Assembly (NCBI GenBank): GCA_035934555.1
Contig: DASYXT010000063.1
Span: 10,828-74,827 of the forward strand
Direction: 5' to 3'
Source of the DNA: DASYXT01 sp035934555
GTDB lineage: Bacteria; Verrucomicrobiota; Verrucomicrobiia; Limisphaerales; UBA8199
DNA: 64,000 nucleotides
How positions within the stretch are numbered: position 1 is the first letter of the stretch; each line of letters starts with the position of its first letter. Below, in pieces: positions 17,482-26,637 of the stretch. The position numbers were made by a program, and so were the translations under genes. The notes beneath the pieces are model-generated. The model made no database searches and was not told the DNA's origin. It was given only the letters and a program-made list of their open reading frames with translations.

Positions 17482-17856
17482 ATGACACAGCCGCTTGCGC
17501 TCGTTCTGTATGAAAAATTACTGCCGGGCAGCCAGCTTGTCAACCGCCTCCAGGACCTTAATTACCGCGTGCAACACCTGGCTGAGGCTGGCCGTCTGGT
17601 CGAGACCGCCCGCCAATGCAAGCCGATGCTGGTCCTGGCCGACCTGCAAAGCACCCGCAACGACGTGTGCGCCGCCCTGGCCACTCTCAAGCGCGAACCG
17701 GACACCACCCACCTGCCGGTGATTGCCTTCGCGGCTGATGATTCAGCCGAGCTGAAAGCTGCCGCCGAGCAAGCCGGCGTCACCCTTTTGGTTAGCGACA
17801 CAGCTATTCTCAACCATTTGCCCGAATGCCTCCAACAAGCCCTGCAGGTGGATTAA
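17482..17856 (+). CDS. Stand-alone response-regulator receiver-like protein
   Basis: Single-domain protein of 124 residues with a CheY-like alternation of strands and helices: VLYEKLLPGSQLVNRL, PMLVLADLQST with Asp54 at the phospho-acceptor position, PVIAFAADDSAE, and VTLLVSDTAIL. The acidic pair expected near residue 10 is absent (LVLYEK) and the conserved lysine after strand 5 is not evident, so it may be a pseudo-receiver. No output domain. ATG 17482 is preferred; an in-frame ATG at 17437 adds 15 residues. It is divergent from nusA and converges on the coiled-coil protein gene. Confidence 0.65.
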   Translation: MTQPLALVLYEKLLPGSQLVNRLQDLNYRVQHLAEAGRLVETARQCKPMLVLADLQSTRNDVCAALATLKREPDTTHLPVIAFAADDSAELKAAAEQAGVTLLVSDTAILNHLPECLQQALQVD

Positions 17857-17858
17857 AA

Positions 17859-18701
17859 TCAAAAGTTGAAGTTGAAACTCAAGTTTCGCCCGTCGAGCTT
17901 AACCTGTTTCATTACTTCCCCGAAAATCGCCGTCTGGTCAGGAGTCAGCATCCCCTGCATATCGGTCTTAAATTGCTCGATCATCTGCGCCATCGCCGCC
18001 GGGTCTCCCGTCGAGCCGTTCGATTGAAATAGCCCCTTCAGCTTAGCCTGGTCCTGATAGCTTTGCACCAGCCCATAAACCTGGCCGAACTGATCTGCGT
18101 CCAGGTTTAACGCGCCGTAAAGCAGACACGCCAGATTATCAGGCATGTCATTGGGGGCCGAGTCCGCGCCGGGATTGGCCACATCGAGTTGCTTCGCCGC
18201 CCGGATCAGCGCCGGCAACTCCTCCAGTGCTTTGGTCTTCGCTGCTTCCAGCGCGGCTTTCTCGTCTGCCGAAACGCTGCCCTCAGGCTGCTTGGAAAGG
18301 GCCATCAGCCGCCCCATCTTGCCGAATCCAGCCCAGACATACCTTGGGCTGGGATATTGATTGGTGATGTCGGCATCCGGAGCATTGGGCTGAGTGGCAA
18401 GTTGTTTGTACAGGCTCAGGCTTCGGGCGGCCTGTTCCCGCTCACTCAGCAGCCGGGCATTCTCTGCGTGTGCCTTGGCCAGCGCGCGAGTCAGTTCCTC
18501 GTGCTCGGCCAGCAGCGTCTGGACTTTGGCGCTGAGAACCCCCGGGGTTGACCCTTGAACGGCATCGGCTCGGTGGGGAGTTTTTTGTTCGAGATTTTGG
18601 AGCTGCGCGCGCAGCAGCGAGGTTTGCCGAGCCTGGTAAACAGCTAATCCGAGTGCGAGGATCACTATCGAGGCGAGCAAAGGTTTCGATAATCTTTTCA
18701 T
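17859..18701 (-). CDS. Membrane-anchored coiled-coil protein of unknown function
   Basis: 280 residues that I do not recognise as a named family. Seen: an N-terminal membrane segment (LLASIVILALGLAVY), then a coiled coil at about 30-110 (LRAQLQNLEQ, VQTLLAEHEELTRALAKAHAENARLLSERE), then a mostly helical C-terminal half with a motif QYPSPRYVWAGFGKMGRLMAL and a final LDGRNLSFNFNF. Most of the protein would be periplasmic. ATG 18701 begins MKRLSKPLL with basic residues before the membrane segment; an ATG at 18737 is a less likely start. The stop lies two bases from that of the converging receiver-like gene. Confidence 0.7.
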   Translation of the reverse strand: MKRLSKPLLASIVILALGLAVYQARQTSLLRAQLQNLEQKTPHRADAVQGSTPGVLSAKVQTLLAEHEELTRALAKAHAENARLLSEREQAARSLSLYKQLATQPNAPDADITNQYPSPRYVWAGFGKMGRLMALSKQPEGSVSADEKAALEAAKTKALEELPALIRAAKQLDVANPGADSAPNDMPDNLACLLYGALNLDADQFGQVYGLVQSYQDQAKLKGLFQSNGSTGDPAAMAQMIEQFKTDMQGMLTPDQTAIFGEVMKQVKLDGRNLSFNFNF

Positions 18702-18897
18702 GGCCACGGTGCCGTTGATCCCGATGAGCGCAACCACTCCGGCTCGCTCTCATTAAATCCTAGCCATGAATGAGCCGTTTTGACCAGTAAATTTAATGTC
18801 TGGTTCCTTCTGTTCGCTTCTGAGCGGTTCTGAATCGTTGGCCCAGTTTTCACCTAAACGACATGAAACTGTAACGCGCCGCAGTTACGGCTTACGC

Positions 18898-20946
18898 ATG
18901 AAGAACATACTGATCCTGACAGCGGGATTCGGGGATGGGCACAACGCGGCGGCGCGGAATTTGCGGGATGCGTTGGAGCAGGTCGAACCGGGGGCGCAGG
19001 TCACCGTCGCAGACCTCTACGAGCGCAGCTACAAGCGGCTCAACACACTGGCGCGCAAGGCGTACCTTGGCGCGGTGCGCTACACGCCCAAACTGTGGGC
19101 CGGCGTCTTCAAAATGGTGGACAAAACGCCGTGGCTGGTGGACGGCCGCGGCCTGGGGCGGCTGCGCACGGCGCTGGGCGAGTTGCTCACCACCCTCCAG
19201 CCGGACTGCGTGGTCAGCACTTATCCCACTTACTCACAGGTGATTGAAAGCATGTTCGCCGATCATTGTGAAAAGCCGTTTCGGTTCATCACCATTATTA
19301 CCGATGCGGGGTCGATCAATTCGGTTTGGTACCGCTCACCGAGCGATGCCTTTGTGGTGGCTGATGAGCCATCGGCGGCCGTGTTGCGGCGCGCCGGAAT
19401 CGCCGGTGAAATTATTCATCCGCTTGGATTCCCGGTTAGCCCACGGTTTGCCGCGCCGTGCCAGGACCCGCCCCGGGAGCCCCGGGCCGGCACACCCTTC
19501 CGCGTGTTGTATGTGATCAATACCGGCAAGAAAAAGACCGGCAAAGCCATTGATCGGTTGATGGAAATCTCCGATATCGAACTTACCGTCACGGTCGGCC
19601 GGCATTCCGAATTGAAAGAGAAGCTCGCCAAACGCGCGCTGCGATATGGCGAGCGCTTACGCGTCTTTGGGTGGACCAATCAAATGCCCGAACTGATGAT
19701 GCGCAGCCACCTGGTTATCGGCAAAGCGGGCGGTGCATCGGTTCAGGAAGCGCTGGCAGCGCGCTGTCCGATGCTCGTCAACCAGGTCATCCCCGGGCAG
19801 GAAGAAGGCAACGCCAGGCTTATTGAACAATTGGGCGTCGGGGCGGTGGCCGACGGCCACAAGGAAGTCGCCCGCTGGGCCAAACGCGCCTGCGAGCATC
19901 ATGGCCGGCTATGGCAGCAGTGGCGCCGGCGCCTGGAAGAAACCAGCCGACCGGACGCGTCCTTGTGCATCGCCCGCTTTGTCCTCGAACAATGCGCCCA
20001 CGCCAACGACGCTCGCACACGCCCGGAGCGGTTTCCCAAAGCTGAAGCGGCGGCCTCAAAGCCCGCGCCCGAACGCTCCGCCCCTCTTTTCTCCCGTCAC
20101 CCCAAGCAGCCCCTGCTTTGCGATTTTCATATTCACACGAACTATTCCGACGGCAAGCTCACGGTGCCGGAGGTCGTGGATTTTTACGGGTCGCGCGGGT
20201 TCGACTGCATTTGCATTACCGACCACTGGACGGATCCGCGGCGGCTCATCGGCAAATTGTCGCGCCTGACGCCGTTCACGCTTAGCAACAATCAGGTTGA
20301 AGAGTACTTCGAGGTGATCGAACGCGAAGCACGCCGCGCCTTGCGCCGCTATGGCATGCTCGTCTTGACTGGCCTCGAGTTCAACAAAGACGGCCCCACC
20401 AGCCGCTCTTCGGCGCACCTGCTGGGGATCGACCTGGAGCTCCCTATTAGCCCGCGGTTGGACCTGCTGCAAACCATCGAAGAAATCCATGCGCAGGGCG
20501 GCCTGGCCGTGGCGTCGCATCCGCACATCATGAAATCGGAGTGGGCGAAAGATACGCTGTACCTGTGGGAAAATCAGGAGCGGTTTATTCCGGTGGTCGA
20601 TGCGTGGGAAATCGCCAATCGCAATAACCTCTTCGCGCCGGTCAGCCTGAAGCGCCTGCCGTTCCTGGCCAACAGTGATTTTCATAAGCCCAAACACATT
20701 TACTCGTGGAAAACGCTGCTGCAATGCCGCAAAGAGGTCGCCGCTATTAAAGAGTGCATCCGCAAGAACGACCGGGTCTCAATCACCTTGTATCGTGACG
20801 AGCTGGCCGAAGCCGCGATGGCACACGAAGCGGAGTCACAGGAACACATTCGCCGCCCGGAGTTGCAAGTTGAGGGGACTGGCGCGGAGCCGCGATCAAC
20901 CTATGGCCCAGGCTTGCTCCTGGCGCCGGCGCTGCGAAGGAATTAG
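18898..20946 (+). CDS. Fusion: MGDG-synthase-type glycosyltransferase plus PHP metal-dependent phosphoesterase
   Basis: 682-residue two-enzyme fusion. Residues 1-165 match the N-terminal domain of diacylglycerol glycosyltransferases (LTAGFGDGHNAAARNL). Residues 200-365 form the GT28-type donor domain, with GKAGGASVQEALAARCPM near 275-292 for the UDP-sugar. After a linker at about 370-403 comes a PHP domain with metal ligands in CDFHIHTNYSDG (His411, His413, Asp418), TDHW (His443), TGLEF, ASHPH and NSDFHKPKH. All PHP motifs look intact. Likely a cytoplasmic, membrane-associated enzyme making a glycolipid; the phosphoesterase substrate is unknown. ATG 18898 fits the glycosyltransferase start. 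Repeat A follows the stop. Confidence 0.85.
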   Translation: MKNILILTAGFGDGHNAAARNLRDALEQVEPGAQVTVADLYERSYKRLNTLARKAYLGAVRYTPKLWAGVFKMVDKTPWLVDGRGLGRLRTALGELLTTLQPDCVVSTYPTYSQVIESMFADHCEKPFRFITIITDAGSINSVWYRSPSDAFVVADEPSAAVLRRAGIAGEIIHPLGFPVSPRFAAPCQDPPREPRAGTPFRVLYVINTGKKKTGKAIDRLMEISDIELTVTVGRHSELKEKLAKRALRYGERLRVFGWTNQMPELMMRSHLVIGKAGGASVQEALAARCPMLVNQVIPGQEEGNARLIEQLGVGAVADGHKEVARWAKRACEHHGRLWQQWRRRLEETSRPDASLCIARFVLEQCAHANDARTRPERFPKAEAAASKPAPERSAPLFSRHPKQPLLCDFHIHTNYSDGKLTVPEVVDFYGSRGFDCICITDHWTDPRRLIGKLSRLTPFTLSNNQVEEYFEVIEREARRALRRYGMLVLTGLEFNKDGPTSRSSAHLLGIDLELPISPRLDLLQTIEEIHAQGGLAVASHPHIMKSEWAKDTLYLWENQERFIPVVDAWEIANRNNLFAPVSLKRLPFLANSDFHKPKHIYSWKTLLQCRKEVAAIKECIRKNDRVSITLYRDELAEAAMAHEAESQEHIRRPELQVEGTGAEPRSTYGPGLLLAPALRRN

Positions 20947-20965
20947 TGCAGGCGCAAACCTCGAT

Positions 20966-21067
20966 GGCGCGCGGGACTTTAGTCCGCATCAACATCCGAA
21001 CGGAAAGTCGCTTGCCGAATGTTTTGTCGCCTCTAGGGCGTTGCTGCGGACTAAAGTCCCGCGCGCC
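20966..21067. repeat. Palindromic repeat element, family A (copy 2)
   Basis: Arms 20966-20988 and 21045-21067 are perfect 23-bp inverted repeats built on GGGACTTTAGTCCGCA. An inner pair, CATCCGAACG and CGAATGTT-like, lies in the 56-nt centre. It sits 19 bp after the glycosyltransferase/PHP stop and 126 bp before the YncE-phosphoesterase start. It is the cleanest copy of the family in the window. Confidence 0.88.
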
Positions 21068-21193
21068 CGAGGAATGCCGCTTGCGCGGCGGTTCGCCGGC
21101 GCTAATCTGTCTAGCATGAGCTCTTGTCAACCATCGTTTTCAACGCCTGCTCGTCAACGGTTCACGTCGAGCGCGGCTTTACAGATACCGTGC

Positions 21194-23893
21194 ATGAAGA
21201 ACCTGTGCCTGCTTTCGTTGTTAACGGTTACGGCCTCGGCTGTTGTTGCCCAAGACACCGCTTCGATGGAGTGGTCCGAAACGGTGGGCCGCACCGGCCC
21301 CGATCGCGTGGTGCTGCCGGTAAACCAGGTGATCACCCCCGCCGGCCGGCAGATCGAGCTGCATGGCCTGCGCCCTCAGGTGCTGGCGTTGAGTCCCGAT
21401 GGCAAACTTTTGTTGACCTCCGGAAAGACCCATGACCTGCTGGCGCTGGATCCAGAAACCGGCGCCATCCTGCAAAGTGAACCGTTGCCCGATGATGGCC
21501 CCTTGAGCGGCTCGCCCCCCGACACCTCTTCGCATATGATACGGAAGGACAAAGCCTCCCAGGCCAGCTTCACCGGCCTGGCGTTTTCCCCCGATGGCAC
21601 GCGCGTCTATTTGTCCAATGTCCGCGGCAGCATCAAAGTTTTTGCCGTAAGTCCCAATCACCGTTTGCACGGCCTGGGCTCACTCTCCCTGCCGAATGCC
21701 AACGCACCTCGCCGCCACGAGGAAATCCCCGCCGGCCTGGCGGTCTCGCGCGACGGCAAACACCTGTACGTGGTTGGCAATTTATCCAACCGCCTGTTCG
21801 AGTTCGACCTGGCCAGCGGCAAAATCATTCGCACCTTCGAGGTCGGCGCCGTTCCCTATGATGTGGTGCTGGCCGGGCACAAGGCCTATGTCAGCAACTG
21901 GGCTGGGCGCCGGCCCGACGCGCAGAGCCTCACCGGTCCCGCCGGCCTGGGCACCCAAGTACGGGTGGACCCCGTGCGCAATATCGCCAATGAGGGTTCG
22001 GTTTCCGTCGTGGACCTTGATAAAGGTGTAACGATTGCTGAAATCATGACCGGCCTTCACGCAAGCGCGCTGCGCCTCTCGCCCGATCAACGCTACCTCG
22101 CCGTCGCCAATGCCAACAGCGACACCGTCACTGTCATTGCTACTGCCACCGACCGCGTGGTTGAAACCATCCCCGTCCGTTGGCAGGAACAGGACCTGTT
22201 CGGCGCCGCACCCAATGCCTTGGACTTCGATTCGACGGGCAGAACCCTTTATGTCTGCAACGGTTCGCAGAACGCCGTCGCGGTCGTCGCCTTCCGTCCG
22301 GCCAAAGCCAAACCCGTCCGTGCGGGCAACGCAAAGACCTCGGGGTCTAAAATTGTCGGATTGATTCCCACCGGCTGGTATCCCGGCGCAATCGTTTATG
22401 ACGCGCCTCGCCATTGCGTTTACGTCGCCAACATCAAAGGCACGCTGCCCGATCGCGCCTATGACCCGAGCCGCGAAGGCTACAACTCGCATCAACACTT
22501 GGGCACGCTCTCGTTCATTCCGGTTCCCACCCAAACGACGCTCAAAGAGCAAACAGCCGTGGTGTTGCGCAATTATCGACGCGCGGTGGCGCAGAACGTC
22601 TTCCTTCCTGCGCGCGCCGGTCAGGCGCCGGCGCCTGTGCCTGAACGTATCGGCGAGCCCTCCGTCTTCAAGCATGTCGTTTACCTGATTAAGGAGAACC
22701 GCACTTACGATCAGGTGTTTGGCGACATCAAGGAGGGCAACGGCGACCCGCGGCTTTGCTCCTATCCCGAGGAGACCACGCCCAACCAGCACAGAATGGT
22801 TCGCGATTTTGTCCTTTTGGATAACACCTATTGTTGCGGCATCCTTAGCGCCGACGGTCATCAATGGTCCGACACCGCTTTTGCCACCGATTACATGGAG
22901 AAATCCTTCGCCGATTTCCCCCGCAGCTACCCCGACATGCAGGAGTTGAACGACTTCGATGCTGTCGCCTATGCTTCCAGCGGCTTTATCTGGGACAATG
23001 TGCTAGCTCACGGAAAAACTTTTCGCAATTACGGCGAGGGGACGGTGGCGGTCAAATATTGGAACAACGGGCGCAAGGGCAAGGTGACCTATCTGGATTG
23101 TTATCATGATTTTGTCAATCACACCGGCCTGATCACTTACAGCAATTTCGTCGGCATCGACTCGCTGCGTCCTTACAATATGACCAACATCGTAGGTTGG
23201 GACCTGGAAGTGCCGGACGTCTATCGTTCCGCCCAATTCCTTAGTGAGTTTAACGGATTCGTTGCCCGGGGTGACCTGCCCAATTTCATGGTGATGGACC
23301 TGCCGAACGATCACACCTCGGGAACCGATCCCGGCCGGCCCACACCCGCCGCGCAGGTCGCCGATAACGACCTGGCTTTCGGCCAAATCGTCGCGGCCAT
23401 CAGCCACAGCCCTTACTGGAAGGACACCTGCATTTTTGCCATCGAAGATGACCCGCAATCCGGCTGGGACCATGTCAGCGGTTATCGCACCACCGCTTAT
23501 GTGATCAGTGCCTACACCCGCCGCCATGCGGTCGTCAGCATCAACTACAACACCACCAGCCTCCTGCGCACGATGGAACTCATCCTCGGCCTCCCGCCCA
23601 TGAACCAGTTGGACGCCAGCGCCACGCCCATGAATGCCTGCTTTACCAGCCGGCCGGACTTCACCCCGTTCGAGTGCCAGACCAACAATGTGCCTTTGGA
23701 TCAGATGAACCCAACCCTCTCGCAAATCCGCGACCGGCGCCAGTATCATGACGCGCTGGTCTCATCACGATTGCCTCTGGATAAGCCCGACCAATGCCGC
23801 GAAAGCGTCCTCAATAAAATCCTCTGGCACGCCCAAATGGGCTTCGCGCGGCCTTACCCCCAGTGGGCTATTACCGAAGCGGATGATGATTAA
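21194..23893 (+). CDS. Secreted YncE-type beta-propeller fused to a phosphoesterase-family domain
   Basis: 899 residues. Signal peptide MKNLCLLSLLTVTASAVVAQ. Residues about 55-470 form a YncE/NHL-like propeller with repeats such as VLALSPDGKLLLTSG, LAFSPDGTRVYLSNV, LAVSRDGKHLYVVGN and LRLSPDQRYLAVANA. From about 493 comes a phosphoesterase domain (PF04185-like, alkaline phosphatase fold) with VVYLIKENRTYDQVFGD, ILSADGHQWSDT, LPNDHTSGTDPG and AIEDDPQSGWDHV. The family includes phospholipase C-like and acid phosphatase enzymes; the substrate here is unknown. ATG 21194 is chosen for the signal peptide; the frame is open far upstream but that part is antisense or repeat sequence. Confidence 0.85.
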   Translation: MKNLCLLSLLTVTASAVVAQDTASMEWSETVGRTGPDRVVLPVNQVITPAGRQIELHGLRPQVLALSPDGKLLLTSGKTHDLLALDPETGAILQSEPLPDDGPLSGSPPDTSSHMIRKDKASQASFTGLAFSPDGTRVYLSNVRGSIKVFAVSPNHRLHGLGSLSLPNANAPRRHEEIPAGLAVSRDGKHLYVVGNLSNRLFEFDLASGKIIRTFEVGAVPYDVVLAGHKAYVSNWAGRRPDAQSLTGPAGLGTQVRVDPVRNIANEGSVSVVDLDKGVTIAEIMTGLHASALRLSPDQRYLAVANANSDTVTVIATATDRVVETIPVRWQEQDLFGAAPNALDFDSTGRTLYVCNGSQNAVAVVAFRPAKAKPVRAGNAKTSGSKIVGLIPTGWYPGAIVYDAPRHCVYVANIKGTLPDRAYDPSREGYNSHQHLGTLSFIPVPTQTTLKEQTAVVLRNYRRAVAQNVFLPARAGQAPAPVPERIGEPSVFKHVVYLIKENRTYDQVFGDIKEGNGDPRLCSYPEETTPNQHRMVRDFVLLDNTYCCGILSADGHQWSDTAFATDYMEKSFADFPRSYPDMQELNDFDAVAYASSGFIWDNVLAHGKTFRNYGEGTVAVKYWNNGRKGKVTYLDCYHDFVNHTGLITYSNFVGIDSLRPYNMTNIVGWDLEVPDVYRSAQFLSEFNGFVARGDLPNFMVMDLPNDHTSGTDPGRPTPAAQVADNDLAFGQIVAAISHSPYWKDTCIFAIEDDPQSGWDHVSGYRTTAYVISAYTRRHAVVSINYNTTSLLRTMELILGLPPMNQLDASATPMNACFTSRPDFTPFECQTNNVPLDQMNPTLSQIRDRRQYHDALVSSRLPLDKPDQCRESVLNKILWHAQMGFARPYPQWAITEADDD

Positions 23894-24130
23894 GCCTGCA
23901 CCGGAGAGTGGGACCGATTGGAGCTCGGCAGCAGCCTCTGACTTGGTTAATGCCGTGAAGGGAACAATGCCATAGGTACCACCGTTTTTACACCCGCCGG
24001 TTCCCCTGCGGCAAAGCAGGTTAATCCAGACCGCGTTGAATCCATGCGCTAGTCTGGTAAGCCGGGAGCCACAGATTGCTTAGATTTCAAAAATGGGGAG
24101 GGGTGTTGGATTGATGGACCGCTCGACGCT

Positions 24131-25099
24131 TCACGCTCCACGCTCCCCGGCTTCCTTTGCAACGGCCTTCATCCTGGCGAGCCCGGCGGTGGCGACCGCT
24201 AACGGGTCTTGCGACCAATACTTGCGGTTGAACAATTCCAACGACAGAATCTTCTGACCGCCGGTTCCGTGCAGCAAACGAAGGATCTCAACCAGTGGCG
24301 CGGTGCCATCGCCGGGATAAATACGATAGCTGTCATCAATCTTTTCCCGCGGCGGCTCGCTCGGAAAATCGTTCATGTGCAAGACCTGGACGGCATTCGG
24401 CCCGAGCAGGCGCAGTCCCTCAATCGCAGAGCCACCCTTGTAAAGGTGAAACACGTCGGCCAAAACGCACGCGTTCCGATGCCCCGTTTCCATTGCAACG
24501 CAGACACACTCGCCCAACCGGTTCAGATTCTTGCAAAATCCCCACAGTTCCAGTTGAGGCACCACGCCGGCCCGCTCCCCGGCCTCGAGCAAGGCCCGGT
24601 ATCGTTCCGCCGCCTGGAGCAACTCGAGCTTGGGCAAATCCGTCGCCCCGGCAGGCGGAGCAGCGATTCGCTTGCCGCCGATTTGCGCCACCATCTCCAT
24701 CGCGCGTTTGGCTTGCTCCAATCCTTTGGCGCGCCGGGCCTCATCGTCCACGAGCCACTCCGGAAAGGCGATCGCGTCCTCGACCGTTAGTCCAGAATCG
24801 TCGATTCGCTTTTTCAAATCCGGCAGCGTTCCGCCCGTCCGAACATACGCCGCAATCGACTCGACCCACGGCTCAATCGCATCGTAGCCCGCTTGCGCCG
24901 CGATTTCGATTTCTTTGACAATTCCAAGTTTCTGGCCACGAATGGTCGCTGTGTTCAGACAGAAACGAAACGCAGGGACACTTGCCGGGGCGGGTGGCGC
25001 CGCGGAGGCGCGTGCCGCGCCGAGTTTCTGCCCAAAAACCGCCGCCCCCACCAACAGTCCCGTGCGCGTTAGGGCGTTGCGTCGTGATAGCTTCTTCAT
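24131..25099 (-). CDS. Tat-exported sugar phosphate isomerase/epimerase-like TIM barrel protein
   Basis: 322-residue protein of the xylose-isomerase-like TIM barrel family (AP endonuclease 2 superfamily). The N-terminus is a Tat signal (SRRNALTRTG followed by a hydrophobic stretch and ASAAPPAPA), so it is exported folded. Barrel segments include FRFCLNTATIRGQKLG, AGYDAIEPWVES, LELWGFCKNLNRLGE, VLADVFHLYKGGS and VLHMNDFPSEPPREKIDD, which carry the metal-binding Glu/Asp/His positions. Such proteins are numerous in Verrucomicrobiota sugar catabolism. The substrate cannot be inferred. Neighbours are unrelated. Confidence 0.82.
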   Translation of the reverse strand: MKKLSRRNALTRTGLLVGAAVFGQKLGAARASAAPPAPASVPAFRFCLNTATIRGQKLGIVKEIEIAAQAGYDAIEPWVESIAAYVRTGGTLPDLKKRIDDSGLTVEDAIAFPEWLVDDEARRAKGLEQAKRAMEMVAQIGGKRIAAPPAGATDLPKLELLQAAERYRALLEAGERAGVVPQLELWGFCKNLNRLGECVCVAMETGHRNACVLADVFHLYKGGSAIEGLRLLGPNAVQVLHMNDFPSEPPREKIDDSYRIYPGDGTAPLVEILRLLHGTGGQKILSLELFNRKYWSQDPLAVATAGLARMKAVAKEAGERGA

Positions 25100-25210
25100 C
25101 CCTGTGGATTAACCAAAAGAGATGAGGTTGGCGAGGGCGGAGTTTGGGACCTTATTGGGGGCGTGGAGCGGAGGAGGGTGAACCGAATGAAAGATGGATT
25201 GGGAACGCTG

Positions 25211-26488
25211 CTAATCGACGCTGGAATCCAGTCGGCCGTATTGTCTTATTTGAGGCCAGATCAGCGCCACCGCCGCCACCACCAGAATTGTTCCCACTCC
25301 GCCCGCCACGACCGAAATCACCGGGGTGAACAGGTAAGCCGTCAGACCGGATTCGAAACCGCCCAGCTCGTTGGATGTGCCGATGAACAGGCTATTGACG
25401 GCCGAAACGCGCCCGCGTTTCTCGTCCGGGGTCAGCAGTTGTACCAACGTGTGGCGCACCACCACACTGATGTTATCCACTGCGCCGCACACAAACAGCA
25501 TGAAGAACGAAACCCAGAACCAATGCGAGAGCCCGAAACCGATGGTTGCCAGGCCAAAAAACGCAACGGCGGTAAGCATGGCCCGGCCCGCCTTTTGCAG
25601 CGGCCGGCGATGCGCCAGGATCAGCGCGCACAGCAGCGAGCCGAAGGGCAAAGCCGCCTGCAGCAGCCCCAAGCCGCCGGCTCCGGCGTGCAGGATGTCT
25701 TTGGCGTAAACCGGCAGCAACGCGGTAGCTCCGCCAAGAAGTACGGCAAACAGGTCGAGGGTGATCGTGCCGAGAATGATCGGGCTGGCGAAAACAAATT
25801 GGAAGCCGACGACCAGGTTCCGCAGAGTCATTCGTTCTTTGAGGGCCACAATATGGCTGCGGCGAATCAGGGAGATGAGCAGCAGGCAAATCAGCAATGC
25901 CACCGTGTTAACCGCATAAACCGGGGCCGCATGCCCCACGAGGCGAATCAAGCCGCCACCCACAGCCGGCCCGACCACCGACGAAAGCTGGAAACTCCCG
26001 CTGCTCCAGGCTACCGCGCGGGAGAATTTCTCGCGCGGCACCAGATGCGGCAAAAAGGCGGAACTGGCCGGCCAGAGGAAGGTGCGGGCGACGCCGGCCA
26101 TAAAGAGGCAGACGTAGATCCAGATCACTGGCGCCTGCCAGGCGGAGATGAGCGTCAGGCCGGCGCTGGCGCAGGCGAACAGAAACGTCATTAGCATGAT
26201 AATGCGTTTCCGGTTGAAATTGTCCGCCGCATGACCGGCCGGCAGCGTCAGCAGCACCATCGGGACCATCTCGGTCAGCCCAACCAATCCGAGGCATAAC
26301 GTGGAACGCGTCCGTTCATACAGCTCCCACCCGACGGCGACGATTAGCATCTGTTGGCCAAGCGAAGACACAAAACGGCCAATCAGGTATAGCAACAGAT
26401 CGCGATTGCGCAGAACCTCGTAAGGATCGGCGTTCGCCGTCAACGACGGCGCGGCAAGAGATTCAGGGGATGCCCCAGTTTCGGCCAC
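25211..26488 (-). CDS. MFS transporter (MFS_3/EntS-like)
   Basis: Inner-membrane major facilitator superfamily protein of 425 residues with about twelve hydrophobic helices. Typical features: LLYLIGRFVSSLGQQMLIVAVGWELYERT in helix 1 region, GLVGLTEMVPMVLLTLPAGHAADNFNRKRI with the A-motif-like loop between helices 2 and 3, and VARTFLWPASSAFLPHLVP. This pattern resembles the EntS-type MFS_3 group that exports siderophores or drugs, but no biosynthetic cluster is nearby and the substrate is unknown. The C-terminus ends near IWPQIRQYGRLDSSVD. Confidence 0.85.
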   Translation of the reverse strand: MAETGASPESLAAPSLTANADPYEVLRNRDLLLYLIGRFVSSLGQQMLIVAVGWELYERTRSTLCLGLVGLTEMVPMVLLTLPAGHAADNFNRKRIIMLMTFLFACASAGLTLISAWQAPVIWIYVCLFMAGVARTFLWPASSAFLPHLVPREKFSRAVAWSSGSFQLSSVVGPAVGGGLIRLVGHAAPVYAVNTVALLICLLLISLIRRSHIVALKERMTLRNLVVGFQFVFASPIILGTITLDLFAVLLGGATALLPVYAKDILHAGAGGLGLLQAALPFGSLLCALILAHRRPLQKAGRAMLTAVAFFGLATIGFGLSHWFWVSFFMLFVCGAVDNISVVVRHTLVQLLTPDEKRGRVSAVNSLFIGTSNELGGFESGLTAYLFTPVISVVAGGVGTILVVAAVALIWPQIRQYGRLDSSVD

Positions 26489-26573
26489 GACGCCCTCCAG
26501 TATGGCGGACCGGGGGCGGCTGGGCGAGAGCAGTTTCAGTTAGCTGCTGATTCAGCCATCATTCAAGACGCGC

Positions 26574-26616
26574 ATAAAGAAAGGACCCGTTCGGGCCTTG
26601 CCCGAGGTCGGGTCCT
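26574..26616 (-). terminator. Terminator after the PRC-barrel protein gene
   Basis: An AGGACCCG/CGGGTCCT outer stem (26582-26589 with 26609-26616) encloses an inner TCGGGC/GCCCGA stem with a three-base loop. On the minus strand the hairpin is followed by TTTCTTTATG. It lies about 20 bp past the PRC-barrel stop. Confidence 0.78.
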
Positions 26617-26637
26617 GATTCCAAAGGTGCTAACCTT

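Noticed and set aside
20675..21193. Plus-strand extension of the YncE-phosphoesterase frame
   Set aside because: It overlaps the end of the glycosyltransferase/PHP gene in another frame and crosses repeat A; the signal peptide begins at 21194.
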